Below, piece by piece: positions 26,597 to 35,217 of a stretch of DNA of 64,000 nt. Both the position numbers and the translations under genes were made by a program. The stretch is from an uncultured Clostridia bacterium. Lineage in GTDB: Bacteria; Bacillota; Clostridia; Oscillospirales; Acutalibacteraceae. The stretch's first letter is position 1. Every line of letters starts with the position of its first letter. A model generated the notes under the pieces. That model was not told where the DNA came from and searched no databases. It worked only from the letters and a program-made list of their open reading frames with translations. Where the stretch lies: the NCBI GenBank assembly GCA_930990065.1, contig CAKNOA010000006.1, positions 1 to 64,000 on the forward strand, written 5' to 3'.

Positions 26597-27436
26597 TTAT
26601 TCCGATGAATGCCCCAGTTGCCGGTAAATCTCATTTTTTCGGTACCCGGTCAGGGCCGCCACTTCTTTCGCAGCCGCTGCGGCCGAAAGGCCCTGCTGCA
26701 TCCGTTCCTTTGCCAGGTTCACAGCTTGTTCTACACTCATTTCTTCGCCGTCCGATTTCCCGGCCGCTGCGCCTTCCACCACCAGTACAAATTCGCCCCG
26801 AGGGGGATTGTCGGCATAATATGCGATCGCCTGCGACAGTGTGGTACGCCGCACTTCTTCGTGGATTTTCGTTAGTTCCCGCACCAGCGCAATGCGCCGG
26901 TCGCCCAGGTTCTCATACAAATCCTGTAGCGTCGTGCGCAATTTGTGGGGGGCTTCATAAAAAATCAGGGTGTGGGTATCATGCCGCAGCGACTGCAAAT
27001 GGTCGCGGCGGCCCTTTTTATTGGTGGTCAAAAACCCTTCAAATGCAAACCGGCCGGTGGGCAGCCCGCTGACCGCCAGCGCCGTGACCACCGCGCTGGG
27101 GCCGGGCACCGCCAGTACCGGGATGCCCTGCTGGGCGCATTGGCTCACCAGCATTTCCCCGGGGTCGCTGATTGCCGGCATCCCGGCGTCGCTCACCAGC
27201 GCCGCATCCTCACCCTGTTGGAGCCTTTGGCAAATGATTTCGCCCCGCTCGTATTTATTGTGCTCAAAATAGCTGACCATGGGCTTTTTAATGCCAAAAT
27301 GGTTCAGAAGTTTCAGGGTTACCCGGGTATCTTCGGCGGCAATAAAATCCACGCTCTGAAGGATCTCCACCGCCCGGGGCGATAAATCCCCCAAATTTCC
27401 AATGGGTGTTCCCACAATATATAACGTTCCGCTCAT
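26597..27436 (-). CDS. rsmI: 16S rRNA C1402 2'-O-methyltransferase RsmI
   Basis: A 279-residue tetrapyrrole-methylase-fold protein that 2'-O-methylates C1402 of 16S rRNA in the decoding centre. The N-terminal VGTPIGNLGD and the AEDTR motif are diagnostic, and the SDAGMPAISDPG loop is intact. The start overlaps the trmN6 stop by ATGA. The pair keeps the Bacillus yabB-yazA-yabC neighbourhood but lacks yazA between them. Confidence 0.95.
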   Translation of the reverse strand: MSGTLYIVGTPIGNLGDLSPRAVEILQSVDFIAAEDTRVTLKLLNHFGIKKPMVSYFEHNKYERGEIICQRLQQGEDAALVSDAGMPAISDPGEMLVSQCAQQGIPVLAVPGPSAVVTALAVSGLPTGRFAFEGFLTTNKKGRRDHLQSLRHDTHTLIFYEAPHKLRTTLQDLYENLGDRRIALVRELTKIHEEVRRTTLSQAIAYYADNPPRGEFVLVVEGAAAGKSDGEEMSVEQAVNLAKERMQQGLSAAAAAKEVAALTGYRKNEIYRQLGHSSE

Positions 27437-28197
27437 GCTTTCGTTTTCCTTTCGCGGTTTTGCCGGTAATCCCCGAAAATTTCCTCCAGGGCCGGCGTAT
27501 CCTGCCCATTTTCCTGCAAAATCAGGGTGGGGAGCAGCCGGATTCCCGGTTTCCCGCCCCGGCGGCCCTCCAGTAAGAACAAAAACGGTTCTTTACCGTC
27601 CCGCTGCTGCACCAGCTGCAGCCGTTTGGGTTCCAGCGAAAAAGCCCGCAATATGCTGATCGCATCGGTCAGCCGGTGGGGCCGGTGGCATAAACACAGC
27701 CGGCCGCCCCAGCGCAACGCCGCTTTGGCCGTGCGGGCCACATCTTCCAGGGTGCACGTTGTTTCATGACGGGCCGTCTGATCGCTGACGGTTTCGCTCA
27801 TCACCCCGGTCCCGGCCGCCTGATACGGCGGGTTACAGGCGATAACATCCAAATCCCGCAATCCGTTTTCCTTTGGCTGCCGCAAATCCCCCTGCTGCAC
27901 CGAAATCAGGGAAGAAAAACCGTTCTCCTTTACCGATGTTTCGGCCAGACGGCAGGCTTCCTCCTGCAGTTCCAGCGCCTGGATAGGGCCCTTCGCGCCC
28001 CGGGATATCCACCACAGTGGAATGGCCCCGCACCCGGTACCCAAATCCGCACAGCGTTCCCGGGGTTTAGGCATGGAAAAATGGGCCAAAAGTAGGGTAT
28101 CGGTATTAAAACTGTGGCGGGGTGTTACATATACAAACGCGTTTTTCCCCAGCGGTTCCCGCCGGGCATCTATGGGTAAAAGGGCACCAGACGACAC
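27433..28197 (-). CDS. trmN6: tRNA1(Val) (adenine-N6)-methyltransferase family protein
   Basis: A 254-residue class I SAM-dependent methyltransferase. Motif I is ADLGTGCGAIPL and the catalytic motif is NPPY (DVIACNPPY), which marks N6-adenine or N5-glutamine methylation. Homologues modify A37 of tRNA1(Val). The start is GTG, 6 nt after a GGAGG site. It follows the ferredoxin gene's terminator by only 22 nt with no visible promoter, so expression needs read-through or processing. Confidence 0.85.
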   Translation of the reverse strand: MSSGALLPIDARREPLGKNAFVYVTPRHSFNTDTLLLAHFSMPKPRERCADLGTGCGAIPLWWISRGAKGPIQALELQEEACRLAETSVKENGFSSLISVQQGDLRQPKENGLRDLDVIACNPPYQAAGTGVMSETVSDQTARHETTCTLEDVARTAKAALRWGGRLCLCHRPHRLTDAISILRAFSLEPKRLQLVQQRDGKEPFLFLLEGRRGGKPGIRLLPTLILQENGQDTPALEEIFGDYRQNRERKTKA

Positions 28198-28219
28198 CTT
28201 GTTCCTCCTTTGGCAGAAA

Positions 28220-28257
28220 AAAAGACAGAGCCAGGAAAACCCCCGACCCTGTCCTTT
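28220..28257 (-). terminator. Terminator after the small ferredoxin
   Basis: GACAG (28224-28228) pairs with CTGTC (28249-28253), extended by A/T pairs. The minus-strand exit is a run of seven T residues. It lies between the ferredoxin and trmN6. Confidence 0.65.
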
Positions 28258-28273
28258 TCAGCTTTTGTAATGA

Positions 28274-28444
28274 TTAAGCCTCGTGGGGAGCGCCAACGGG
28301 GCAAACACTGGCGCAAGCACCGCAGTCGCAGCACACATCCGCGTTGATCTCATATTTGCCATCGCCCTCGGAGATAGCACCTACGGGACAACCGGATTCA
28401 CAAGCACCACACATTACGCAATCGTCAGAAATAACATATGCCAT
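28274..28444 (-). CDS. 2[4Fe-4S] ferredoxin (56 aa)
   Basis: A 56-residue clostridial-type bacterial ferredoxin. Two motifs, CVMCGACESGCP and CCDCGACASVCP, supply the eight cysteines for two low-potential 4Fe-4S clusters. It carries electrons in fermentation, for example between pyruvate:ferredoxin oxidoreductase and hydrogenase or Rnf. The ATG follows GGAGG by 8 nt. It has its own promoter and terminator and is inserted in the ricT-trmN6 interval of a conserved housekeeping operon. Confidence 0.95.
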   Translation of the reverse strand: MAYVISDDCVMCGACESGCPVGAISEGDGKYEINADVCCDCGACASVCPVGAPHEA

Positions 28445-28475
28445 GGAAAAACACCTCCACTAGATTTATATTGCT

Positions 28476-28503
28476 ATTATAGCATACTTCAAAAAAACTG
28501 CAA
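28476..28503 (-). promoter_or_regulatory. Promoter of the ferredoxin gene
   Basis: TTGCAG (28503-28498), 16 bp, and a perfect TATAAT (28481-28476). It begins 10 bp after the ricT stop codon. Confidence 0.8.
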
Positions 28504-28512
28504 GAATTTTTC

Positions 28513-29382
28513 TTACGATTTCCTATCAGATTCTGTCGAATTTGCTTCCACCTTTTTCCCCTTTGGTGCTTCGCCGCGCACCGGCCGGACTTCCTTTACC
28601 GAAAAGACCTGGGGCGTGGCATCGGGATTTTTTTCCATTTGCACCGTTACCGTCGCACGCAACAGGTTTTGTTCCACCACCGTGCCTTTGCCGGCGGGGG
28701 TGGTCACCACGGTACCCACCCGGGGGGTCGTGCGCAGCATATCTAAATAAGAGGCCTGCTCATACTTTAAACAGCACATCAACCGGCCGCACGTACCGGA
28801 AATCTTCACGGGGTTTAACGACAAATTCTGTTCCTTGGCCATTTTGATGGAAACTGGCTGGAATCCCCCCAAAAACGACGAGCAACAGAACGGACGTCCG
28901 CAAATACCCAGCCCGCCCAGCATTTTGGCTTCATCGCGTACCCCGATTTGCCGCAGTTCAATGCGCGTGCGGAAGACCCCCGCCAAATCTTTGACCAGTT
29001 CGCGGAAGTCCACCCGGCCATCGGCCGTAAAATAAAACAAAATTTTGCTGTTATCGAAGGTGTATTCCACATCCACCAATTTCATTTCCAACTTGTGGGC
29101 GGCAATCTTCCGGTTGCAAATGTCAAAGGCCGTTTTCTCGTGGAGTTTATTTTCCGCCACGTGCTTTTTATCCTCTTCCGTCGCCAGCCGCAACAGCTTT
29201 TTCAGCGGCTGCACAATGGATTCATCCGAAACTTCCCGGTTTTCCATAGCCACTTCGCCGCATTCAATACCGCGGGCCGTTTCCACGATCACCGCATCAC
29301 CTTTTTTCAGCTCCTGGCCATCCGGGTCAAAATAATATACTTTGCCCACTTCTTTAAAGCGGACACCAATTACAACTGCCAT
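28513..29382 (-). CDS. ricT: PSP1/RicT (YaaT) family protein
   Basis: A 289-residue PSP1-domain protein. In Bacillus subtilis, RicT (YaaT) with RicA and RicF binds iron-sulphur clusters and helps RNase Y mature mRNAs, and it influences sporulation and biofilm entry. The cysteine-rich stretch near residue 180 (GGLGICGRPFCCSSFL) and CGRLMCCLKYE near 220 are the family's cluster-binding motifs. The ATG at 29382 gives MAVVIGVRFKEVGK after an AGAGAGG ribosome site; an upstream ATG at 29415 is rejected. It follows holB as in Bacillus. Confidence 0.9.
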   Translation of the reverse strand: MAVVIGVRFKEVGKVYYFDPDGQELKKGDAVIVETARGIECGEVAMENREVSDESIVQPLKKLLRLATEEDKKHVAENKLHEKTAFDICNRKIAAHKLEMKLVDVEYTFDNSKILFYFTADGRVDFRELVKDLAGVFRTRIELRQIGVRDEAKMLGGLGICGRPFCCSSFLGGFQPVSIKMAKEQNLSLNPVKISGTCGRLMCCLKYEQASYLDMLRTTPRVGTVVTTPAGKGTVVEQNLLRATVTVQMEKNPDATPQVFSVKEVRPVRGEAPKGKKVEANSTESDRKS

Positions 29383-29448
29383 ACGTTTGGGTACCTCTCT
29401 CTGCGATCTATTCAAAAGCCCCTTTGTAAAAAGGGGGCTGTTTTCTGG

Positions 29449-30435
29449 TTATTGACCGGCCAGCGCACGCAGCCGCGCACAAAACCAGGTCAGCAAAAGG
29501 TTCATATTGCCGTTCTGGTCTACATTCTGTACCGTTTCTTCCAAAAAATCCGGTAATGCCATCAACTGTTTCCGGGTAAGCGACTGGGAAAGCGCTTGGG
29601 AAACCGGCGACCCCAACAGGGAAGGGGCTCCCATGCGCAGCGCACACGCATCCCGCGCCAGCCACTGCATCTGCAATATGATTTCACGGAACCGCGCTTT
29701 TTCTTTCAAAAAGGGGACCGTGGCTTCCATGAGCTCGGCTTCCCGCGGTGCCAGCATAGCTGTCAGCAGCTTTTCGGCCTGTTCCCGGGCCGATTGTCCC
29801 TGTTTTTCCGTGAGTAATTGGCTCAGTTTTCCCAAATTCCCACCACACAGGGGCAAAAGCCGCTCAACTTTTTCCACATCTTCTCCGGCGTGCTGCTCCA
29901 GCGCCGCCTGACGTAAATCATCGGGCGACAGGGGAGACAGTGTCAAAATTTGCGCACGGGACTGAATGGTACTGAGTACCGACGCGGCCGACGAGCAGGT
30001 CAGCAAAAAATGAACCCCCAATGGCGGTTCTTCCAAGATTTTTAGTAAAGCATTTTGGGCCGGGATCTGCATTTTTTCCATATGAAAAAACAGCACCACC
30101 CGTCCCGGGGCTTCGCTGGGTTTTTGGGCCGCCCAAAGCCGCAGCCGGCGCACTTCCTCAATGGAAATGCCCCCGCTTTTGGTGCTGGCCTGTGCGACCG
30201 CAATATCCGGATGGGAACCGGCCAACGCCCTCCGGCAGGCGGGGCACACCCCGCACGGCGCTTTTTCGGGGCTGGCCGTACACACCAGGGCTCTCGCTAC
30301 CAGCTTCGCCAGCACAGACTTACCAAGGCCGTCTTCCCCTTGGAGTAAAATCGCATGGGGAAGGCGGCCTGCCTGAAAGGCTGCCGAGAGCGAATCCCGG
30401 ACAGCTAAATTTCCATAAAAACCGGGGAACTGCAT
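29449..30435 (-). CDS. holB: DNA polymerase III subunit delta' (HolB)
   Basis: A 328-residue clamp-loader subunit. The P-loop GEDGLGKSVLAKL and a zinc module CTASPEKAPCGVCPAC are present, followed by AAA+ lid and collar domains. It works with tau/gamma and delta to load the DnaN clamp on primed DNA. The start lies 3 nt after the pstA stop, as in other Firmicutes. Confidence 0.95.
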   Translation of the reverse strand: MQFPGFYGNLAVRDSLSAAFQAGRLPHAILLQGEDGLGKSVLAKLVARALVCTASPEKAPCGVCPACRRALAGSHPDIAVAQASTKSGGISIEEVRRLRLWAAQKPSEAPGRVVLFFHMEKMQIPAQNALLKILEEPPLGVHFLLTCSSAASVLSTIQSRAQILTLSPLSPDDLRQAALEQHAGEDVEKVERLLPLCGGNLGKLSQLLTEKQGQSAREQAEKLLTAMLAPREAELMEATVPFLKEKARFREIILQMQWLARDACALRMGAPSLLGSPVSQALSQSLTRKQLMALPDFLEETVQNVDQNGNMNLLLTWFCARLRALAGQ

Positions 30436-30438
30436 GGA

Positions 30439-30765
30439 TCAAACTTTCTCGAAGCGATCCACATTCAGCACAAAGATCGTGGAACCACCCACGGTTACTT
30501 CCACCGGGAACGAAGAGTACATGCCCACATCCATGGTCGAAGTACTGGGTACGATCTGCGTGCGGCGGCTGCTCTGTTTGCTGATAATATCGATCACATC
30601 GTCGACTTTTTCTTCCTCGACACCGCAAATAAACGTGGTGTTACCGGCCAGCAAAAAGCCGCCCGTGGTGGCCAATTTCGTTACCTGATAACCGGCCCGG
30701 GTCAGGTGACTGGAAACCGCACTGCTGTCATCATTGCTCACGATTGCCAATACTAGTTTCATCAT
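30439..30765 (-). CDS. pstA: Cyclic-di-AMP receptor PstA
   Basis: A 108-residue PII-like protein (DUF970; YaaQ). PstA trimers bind cyclic-di-AMP between a Thr/Gly-rich loop and the GG of the B-loop; TGGFLLAGNTTFICGVEE fits this site. Its downstream partner is not known. It is followed by holB, matching the order yaaQ-yaaR-holB of Bacillus minus yaaR. The start follows GGAGG by 9 nt. Confidence 0.9.
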   Translation of the reverse strand: MMKLVLAIVSNDDSSAVSSHLTRAGYQVTKLATTGGFLLAGNTTFICGVEEEKVDDVIDIISKQSSRRTQIVPSTSTMDVGMYSSFPVEVTVGGSTIFVLNVDRFEKV

Positions 30766-30834
30766 AGTGGGTTACCTCCAGATTCGGGAAAACTAATTCG
30801 AGTTCACGGCCCCGAAATCCGTGAAGCTGTATGT

Positions 30835-32187
30835 TTATTGTAGCACTTCTATGAAAGAAAAGCCATAGGAATATAAAAATTCGGTAACTTTTTTTGTAAT
30901 TCTCTCGCCGGGCATCACTACCGGCACTCCCGGCGGACACGGGCAAGCCGCAACGGCGGCGATACGGCCCACCGCTTTTTCCAAAGGCACCCGTTCGCTT
31001 TCCTGCAAAATGGCCTGCCGCGGCGATAGGGGGGCGGGGGGCAAGGGAGGCAATACGGCCTTTTGGCCTGTAAAGCCGGGGTCGCCATCGGGCAACAGGG
31101 AAATAGCCCGGTATAATTTTTCCAGGTCTTCTTCGGTGTTCTGGGGCGTGAGAATACACACCACCCAGCCTCCGTCGGCGTATTCCGGTTCCACCCCTTC
31201 ATGACGCAGCCGCTGGGCGGCCTGTTCCCCGGTAAGCCCTGCCGGCAGGGTGCAAAAACTCAGCCGGCTTTTATCCCTTGGACCCAGGGGCAAGGGCAAA
31301 TGCTTCTGATTGCACTGGTCCCACAAGGGTTCCATACGCTTTACCAGTTTTTGAAACGCAGATTTGCCTTCCCGCTGTACCCAATCGGCGGCCTGCTCCA
31401 GCGATGCCATGGTCATATAGTTTGGCGAGGTGGACCCAAACAGGGCCATGGCTTCTTTGGCCCGTTCGCTATACCGGTCCCTTTTCGCAAGGGGGGTATC
31501 GCCGATATTCAAAAAGGCGCCGCCTGTCAGCACCGGCAACGTTTTGTGGGCTGAACATGCCGTCAAATCGGCTCCCAGGGCTAGGGGATGATCGACGCCA
31601 TCCATAACCCCCTGTAGTAACCCCAAATGCGTCCCGTGGGCGTTATCCACCAAGACCGGAACCCCGTGGGCATGGGCCACCCGGCAGATCGCGCCGATAT
31701 CGGAGCACACTCCAAAGTAATCGGGGCTGGTTAGATACACGGCCTTGATGTCCGGCTGCTCGGTTAAGGCCTTTTCCACCTTGTGGGGACTGATGCGTCC
31801 CGGTAAGCCGATTCCGGCGTCCTGCTCCGGGTAAAGCCAAACGGGCACAATATCGAGTAGGGCCATGGCGTTGACTGTACTGCGGTGAATCACGCGCCCC
31901 GCCAGGATTTTGCCGCCTTGGGGCAGCGCCAAGCGCAGCATCGCTTGCAGGCACAGCGTGCAACCGCCTGCCGAAAACAGGGTACGCTGGGCATGAAAGA
32001 GCCGGGCCGCCTGTTCTTCGGCCTGCAAAATCGGACCATCCGCTTCAAACAAACTGTCGGTATCCGGCAATTCCGTCAAATCCAGCCCCCACACATCAGG
32101 CATGTGGCCTTTATGGCCGGGCGTATGGAACGGGGCCCGGTTTAGCGCCAGATGGCGGCGCAGGGCGTCGGTCAGAGGAGTGCTCAT
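30835..32187 (-). CDS. PLP-dependent Orn/Lys/Arg decarboxylase family protein
   Basis: A 450-residue short aspartate-aminotransferase-fold decarboxylase of the YaaO/SpeA group. The pyridoxal-phosphate lysine lies in SAHKTLPVLTGGA and HTPGHKGH near the N-terminus is diagnostic. Members decarboxylate arginine, lysine or ornithine; the substrate here is not fixed by sequence. It is encoded as in Bacillus yaaO upstream of the pstA-holB block, though the tmk gene normally between them is absent. Its start overlaps the 3' end of the symporter gene by 77 nt. Confidence 0.85.
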   Translation of the reverse strand: MSTPLTDALRRHLALNRAPFHTPGHKGHMPDVWGLDLTELPDTDSLFEADGPILQAEEQAARLFHAQRTLFSAGGCTLCLQAMLRLALPQGGKILAGRVIHRSTVNAMALLDIVPVWLYPEQDAGIGLPGRISPHKVEKALTEQPDIKAVYLTSPDYFGVCSDIGAICRVAHAHGVPVLVDNAHGTHLGLLQGVMDGVDHPLALGADLTACSAHKTLPVLTGGAFLNIGDTPLAKRDRYSERAKEAMALFGSTSPNYMTMASLEQAADWVQREGKSAFQKLVKRMEPLWDQCNQKHLPLPLGPRDKSRLSFCTLPAGLTGEQAAQRLRHEGVEPEYADGGWVVCILTPQNTEEDLEKLYRAISLLPDGDPGFTGQKAVLPPLPPAPLSPRQAILQESERVPLEKAVGRIAAVAACPCPPGVPVVMPGERITKKVTEFLYSYGFSFIEVLQ

Positions 32188-33517
32188 CTTTTTCTTTCCT
32201 TTCTTTTTTACAAAAATCGTTAACGGCTGCCACCGCGTCGGGCCACAGCCGGTACAGCATGACTAAATTGGGGAATGCCATCAATCCGTTGCAGGCATCG
32301 CTCAGTGCCCACACGGCATTTTCACTTTGGAAAACGCCCCACAGGGCCGTTACGGCAAACAGGCACCGGTAAACCGTTTCCCCCCGGCCTCGGAACAAAA
32401 AACGCCACGCCGTGCGTCCGTAACACTGCCACGCAAATAAAGTCGCGATGGCAAATAATAGGGTACAAAGGCTCACGCCTTTTTCACCCCAGGGGCCTAA
32501 CACCGAAGCGAATGCGTGCAAACAATAGGCGGCCCCTTCGGTTTCGGTTTTCATGCCAATGCCGGACGCCAGCAGGCACAGGGCCGTTACGGTACACATG
32601 AGTAAGGTATCGATCATCACCTGCACAATGCCCCAGCAGCCCTGCCGCACCGGGTCTTCCTCCCGGCTGCCGGCATACGCAAACACGGCGCTGCCCAAAC
32701 CGGCTTCGTTGGTAAAAATCCCCCGGGTTACCCCGGTTTTCATGGCCAAAAAGAACCCGCATGCACCGCCGCTTCCCATGGCACGCACGGTAAACGCCTG
32801 CTGAAAAATAGCAGCCGCCGCTGTGGGGATTTGATCCCACCGAAGCAGCAAAACCAGCAGACACAATCCCAAAAAGCACACCGTCATCACCGGCACCAAT
32901 TTTTCGGTGATCTTCACCGTGCGCCCAAGCCCGCCAAAACCGAGAAATAAGACGGTGCCCAGCAGAAGGCCGAAATCGACCGGGGGGAGGGAAAAGGTAC
33001 CGGCCGCCGGTACCGCCGCATGGACTTGCGCGAGGCACCCCATGCCCAGGGACGCCCCCACACAACCGGCGGCAAAAATGCCGGCCAAAAACGGGCTGTG
33101 CAACCGGCGGGACAGGGTAACCATGGCGCCGCCCAACGGCTGGAAACCCGGGGCTGTTGACCGGTTTTGCATGGCGAGAATCACTTCGCAAAAAATGGTA
33201 CCCATCCCAAAAAGGGCCGAAACCCACATCCAAAAAATGGCCCCCGGGCCACCGACTAACAGGGCCGCCCCCACCCCAGCCAGATTGCCGGTCCCCACGG
33301 AACCGGCCAGGGCAGCCGACAGGGCCTGCCTACTGCTGATCCCGGATTTTTTCTCGCATTGACCCGAAAATAGTGTATATTTCCAAACTTTTATACAATG
33401 GGTAAACTGAAATCCCCGGCTTTTGATCGTAAACCACACGCCAAACGCCAAAATGGCCATCCACACCGGCCACCCCCACAACAGGCGGGACAGCCCATTG
33501 ATCCCCTGTTCCACCAT
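32111..33517 (-). CDS. Alanine/glycine:cation symporter (AGCS family)
   Basis: A 468-residue integral membrane protein of the AGCS (SLC-like amino acid:Na+) family with about eleven helices. Family motifs such as GTGNLAGVGAALLVGGPGA in the first third and GIFTNEAGLGSA near the middle are present. It imports alanine or glycine with sodium or protons. The ATG at 33517 (MVEQGINGL) follows a GGGAGG site by 9 nt; the longer frame to 33601 lacks one. Its last 25 codons overlap the decarboxylase gene, an unusually long overlap. Confidence 0.9.
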   Translation of the reverse strand: MVEQGINGLSRLLWGWPVWMAILAFGVWFTIKSRGFQFTHCIKVWKYTLFSGQCEKKSGISSRQALSAALAGSVGTGNLAGVGAALLVGGPGAIFWMWVSALFGMGTIFCEVILAMQNRSTAPGFQPLGGAMVTLSRRLHSPFLAGIFAAGCVGASLGMGCLAQVHAAVPAAGTFSLPPVDFGLLLGTVLFLGFGGLGRTVKITEKLVPVMTVCFLGLCLLVLLLRWDQIPTAAAAIFQQAFTVRAMGSGGACGFFLAMKTGVTRGIFTNEAGLGSAVFAYAGSREEDPVRQGCWGIVQVMIDTLLMCTVTALCLLASGIGMKTETEGAAYCLHAFASVLGPWGEKGVSLCTLLFAIATLFAWQCYGRTAWRFLFRGRGETVYRCLFAVTALWGVFQSENAVWALSDACNGLMAFPNLVMLYRLWPDAVAAVNDFCKKERKEKDEHSSDRRPAPPSGAKPGPVPYARP

Positions 33518-33526
33518 AGATCGGTG

Positions 33527-33563
33527 CCTCCCTGCTTTTTTTACTTTGTATGAAAAAGCAGGG
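33527..33563 (-). promoter_or_regulatory. Hairpin overlapping the symporter ribosome site
   Basis: CCCTGCTTTTT (33563-33553) and AAAAAGCAGGG (33540-33530) form a perfect 11-bp stem on the minus strand. The GGGAGG ribosome site (33532-33527) begins inside the second arm, so folding would partly hide it. Confidence 0.5.
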
Positions 33564-33603
33564 GGCCATATACCAAAGGCCGTGAAAAATAAACCATCCA
33601 CAG

Positions 33604-33639
33604 AAAAAGCACCCGCATGAGATGGCCGGGTGCTTTTTT
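33604..33639. terminator. Terminator after the AI-2E-family gene
   Basis: AAAAAGCACCCG (33604-33615) and CGGGTGCTTTTT (33627-33638) form a 12-bp stem. It lies directly past the stop of the AI-2E-family gene; a T-run also exists on the plus strand. Confidence 0.9.
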
Positions 33640-33640
33640 C

Positions 33641-35029
33641 TTATTCCTCTTTATCCGTTTCGGGCGGACCTTCTTGCGCGGCTTCGGATTCCTGCTGGGC
33701 TTTGTGGTCCAGTTCCTCCATTTGCTTTTCGGCTTCGCGGGTCCTCGCTTCCTGTTGTTTGGCCCGGTGCAGCCGTTTACGGCGCAAATGCAGCGACAGT
33801 TTTTTGAGAGGGCTGCCGGTATCTTTTTTCAAAAGGGAGTCCACATCCACCGGTTCATTGATCACGTCGTCGGTAATATGGCGGGCTTTGAGCCGGTTCG
33901 TCAGATTCTGGTTAAACAGCGTATACACCACCGACATACTGGGAATCCCCAGCAGGATACCCATGATGCCGAATAAGCCGCCGAAAACCAGCACCGAGAA
34001 TAATACCCAAATCCCCGGCAGCCCAATACTGGTGCCCACCACCCGGGGATAGATGAGGTTCCCTTCTACCTGCTGTTCGATCAGGGTGAAGATGATGAAG
34101 TATACCACATAAATGGGATTGACCATCACCAAAATAATGCAGCCGATAGCCACCCCTACATAAAACCCCACCATGGGGATCAAGCTGAGCATGCCGACAA
34201 AGCAGCTAATCAGCATGGCATAGGGCAGCTGGAGCGCCGTGGTGCCAATATAAAACAAAAAGCCGATAATCAGGGATTCCGTCATCTGTCCGGCCACAAA
34301 ACTGCTGAAAATCCGGTTGCTGATGGCCGACAATTCAATAATCCGGCGGGCCCGGTGTGCCGGCAAAAAGCCGTACAAAATGCTGCGCATGCCGCGCATC
34401 AGGCGTTCTTTCCGCCCCAGCATGTAGAACGAAAAGATCATGCTCATGGAAAAGGTAAACAGCACCGACGCCACCGATACGGTCATGTTATAGATATTGC
34501 CAAGGAAATCCGACGTAATTTGGGTGGCCTGGGTAATCAGGGACGACCAATCAATCTGCAAAAAATTGATCTGTTCGCTGGTAATATTGTAATAGGCCAG
34601 CGTTTCATTCACCCATTTGGTAATCGACGCCACATAGCCGGGCACATGGTCCGCCAGGGTACTCAAAGAATGGATCAATTCCGGCACGATAAACCACAAA
34701 AACATGGTAAATAACCCGGCCAACACCAGAATGGACAGAAAAATGCAGAAAGGGCGGCGGATGCGTATCCACCACTTATAGGCCTTGCGATTTAAAAAAC
34801 TGAAAACATGCTCTTCAAACGCTTTGACAATCACATTGAGAATATACGCCACAAAAATCCCGCTCAAAAAGGGGGTGGCCGCATTCAAAATGGTAAAAAA
34901 GACGTTTAAAAGCGTTTGCGTATTAAACAAACCGAAAATGAGCAGGATGGTAAACGTAATAATCAGCAGAATTTTCCGCGTAATAACTTTGCCGTATTTA
35001 GGGCTGGCCCACAGTTCCGCCAGTTTCAT
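33641..35029 (-). CDS. AI-2E family transporter (PerM/YhhT-like)
   Basis: A 462-residue membrane protein with about eight helices, of the PerM/YhhT/YtvI family. The motif near residue 300 (PMVGFYVGVAIGC..PIYVVYF) and the long variable loop with acidic C-terminus are typical. Some members export autoinducer-2 or act as sodium-proton antiporters; the function of this one is not known. The C-terminal 60 residues are charged and probably cytoplasmic. The ATG follows AAAGGAG by 9 nt. Confidence 0.85.
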   Translation of the reverse strand: MKLAELWASPKYGKVITRKILLIITFTILLIFGLFNTQTLLNVFFTILNAATPFLSGIFVAYILNVIVKAFEEHVFSFLNRKAYKWWIRIRRPFCIFLSILVLAGLFTMFLWFIVPELIHSLSTLADHVPGYVASITKWVNETLAYYNITSEQINFLQIDWSSLITQATQITSDFLGNIYNMTVSVASVLFTFSMSMIFSFYMLGRKERLMRGMRSILYGFLPAHRARRIIELSAISNRIFSSFVAGQMTESLIIGFLFYIGTTALQLPYAMLISCFVGMLSLIPMVGFYVGVAIGCIILVMVNPIYVVYFIIFTLIEQQVEGNLIYPRVVGTSIGLPGIWVLFSVLVFGGLFGIMGILLGIPSMSVVYTLFNQNLTNRLKARHITDDVINEPVDVDSLLKKDTGSPLKKLSLHLRRKRLHRAKQQEARTREAEKQMEELDHKAQQESEAAQEGPPETDKEE

Positions 35030-35098
35030 CCGATCATTCTCCTTTCGCGGCCATATAAGAATTCCATAGGGATTGTCCGCATAGATACTCTTCTTATT

Positions 35099-35127
35099 AT
35101 GCTATCCGATTCCCGATATAATGTCAA
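35099..35127 (-). promoter_or_regulatory. Promoter of the AI-2E-family gene
   Basis: A perfect TTGACA (35127-35122), 17 bp, TAGCAT (35104-35099). The leader is about 60 nt. Confidence 0.55.
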
Positions 35128-35180
35128 ACCGAATCGCTCTTTTTTTCGGAATCCTGGGGAATTTTTGCATTTTTTTCGCA

Positions 35181-35212
35181 AAAAAAGGAGCCTTCCGGGG
35201 GAAGGCTCCTTT
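35181..35212 (-). terminator. Terminator after GH36 gene
   Basis: AAAGGAGCCTTC (35184-35195) and GAAGGCTCCTTT (35201-35212) form a perfect 12-bp stem. The minus-strand exit is TTTTTTTGCG. It lies 6 nt past the alpha-galactosidase stop. Confidence 0.9.
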
Positions 35213-35217
35213 CATTA

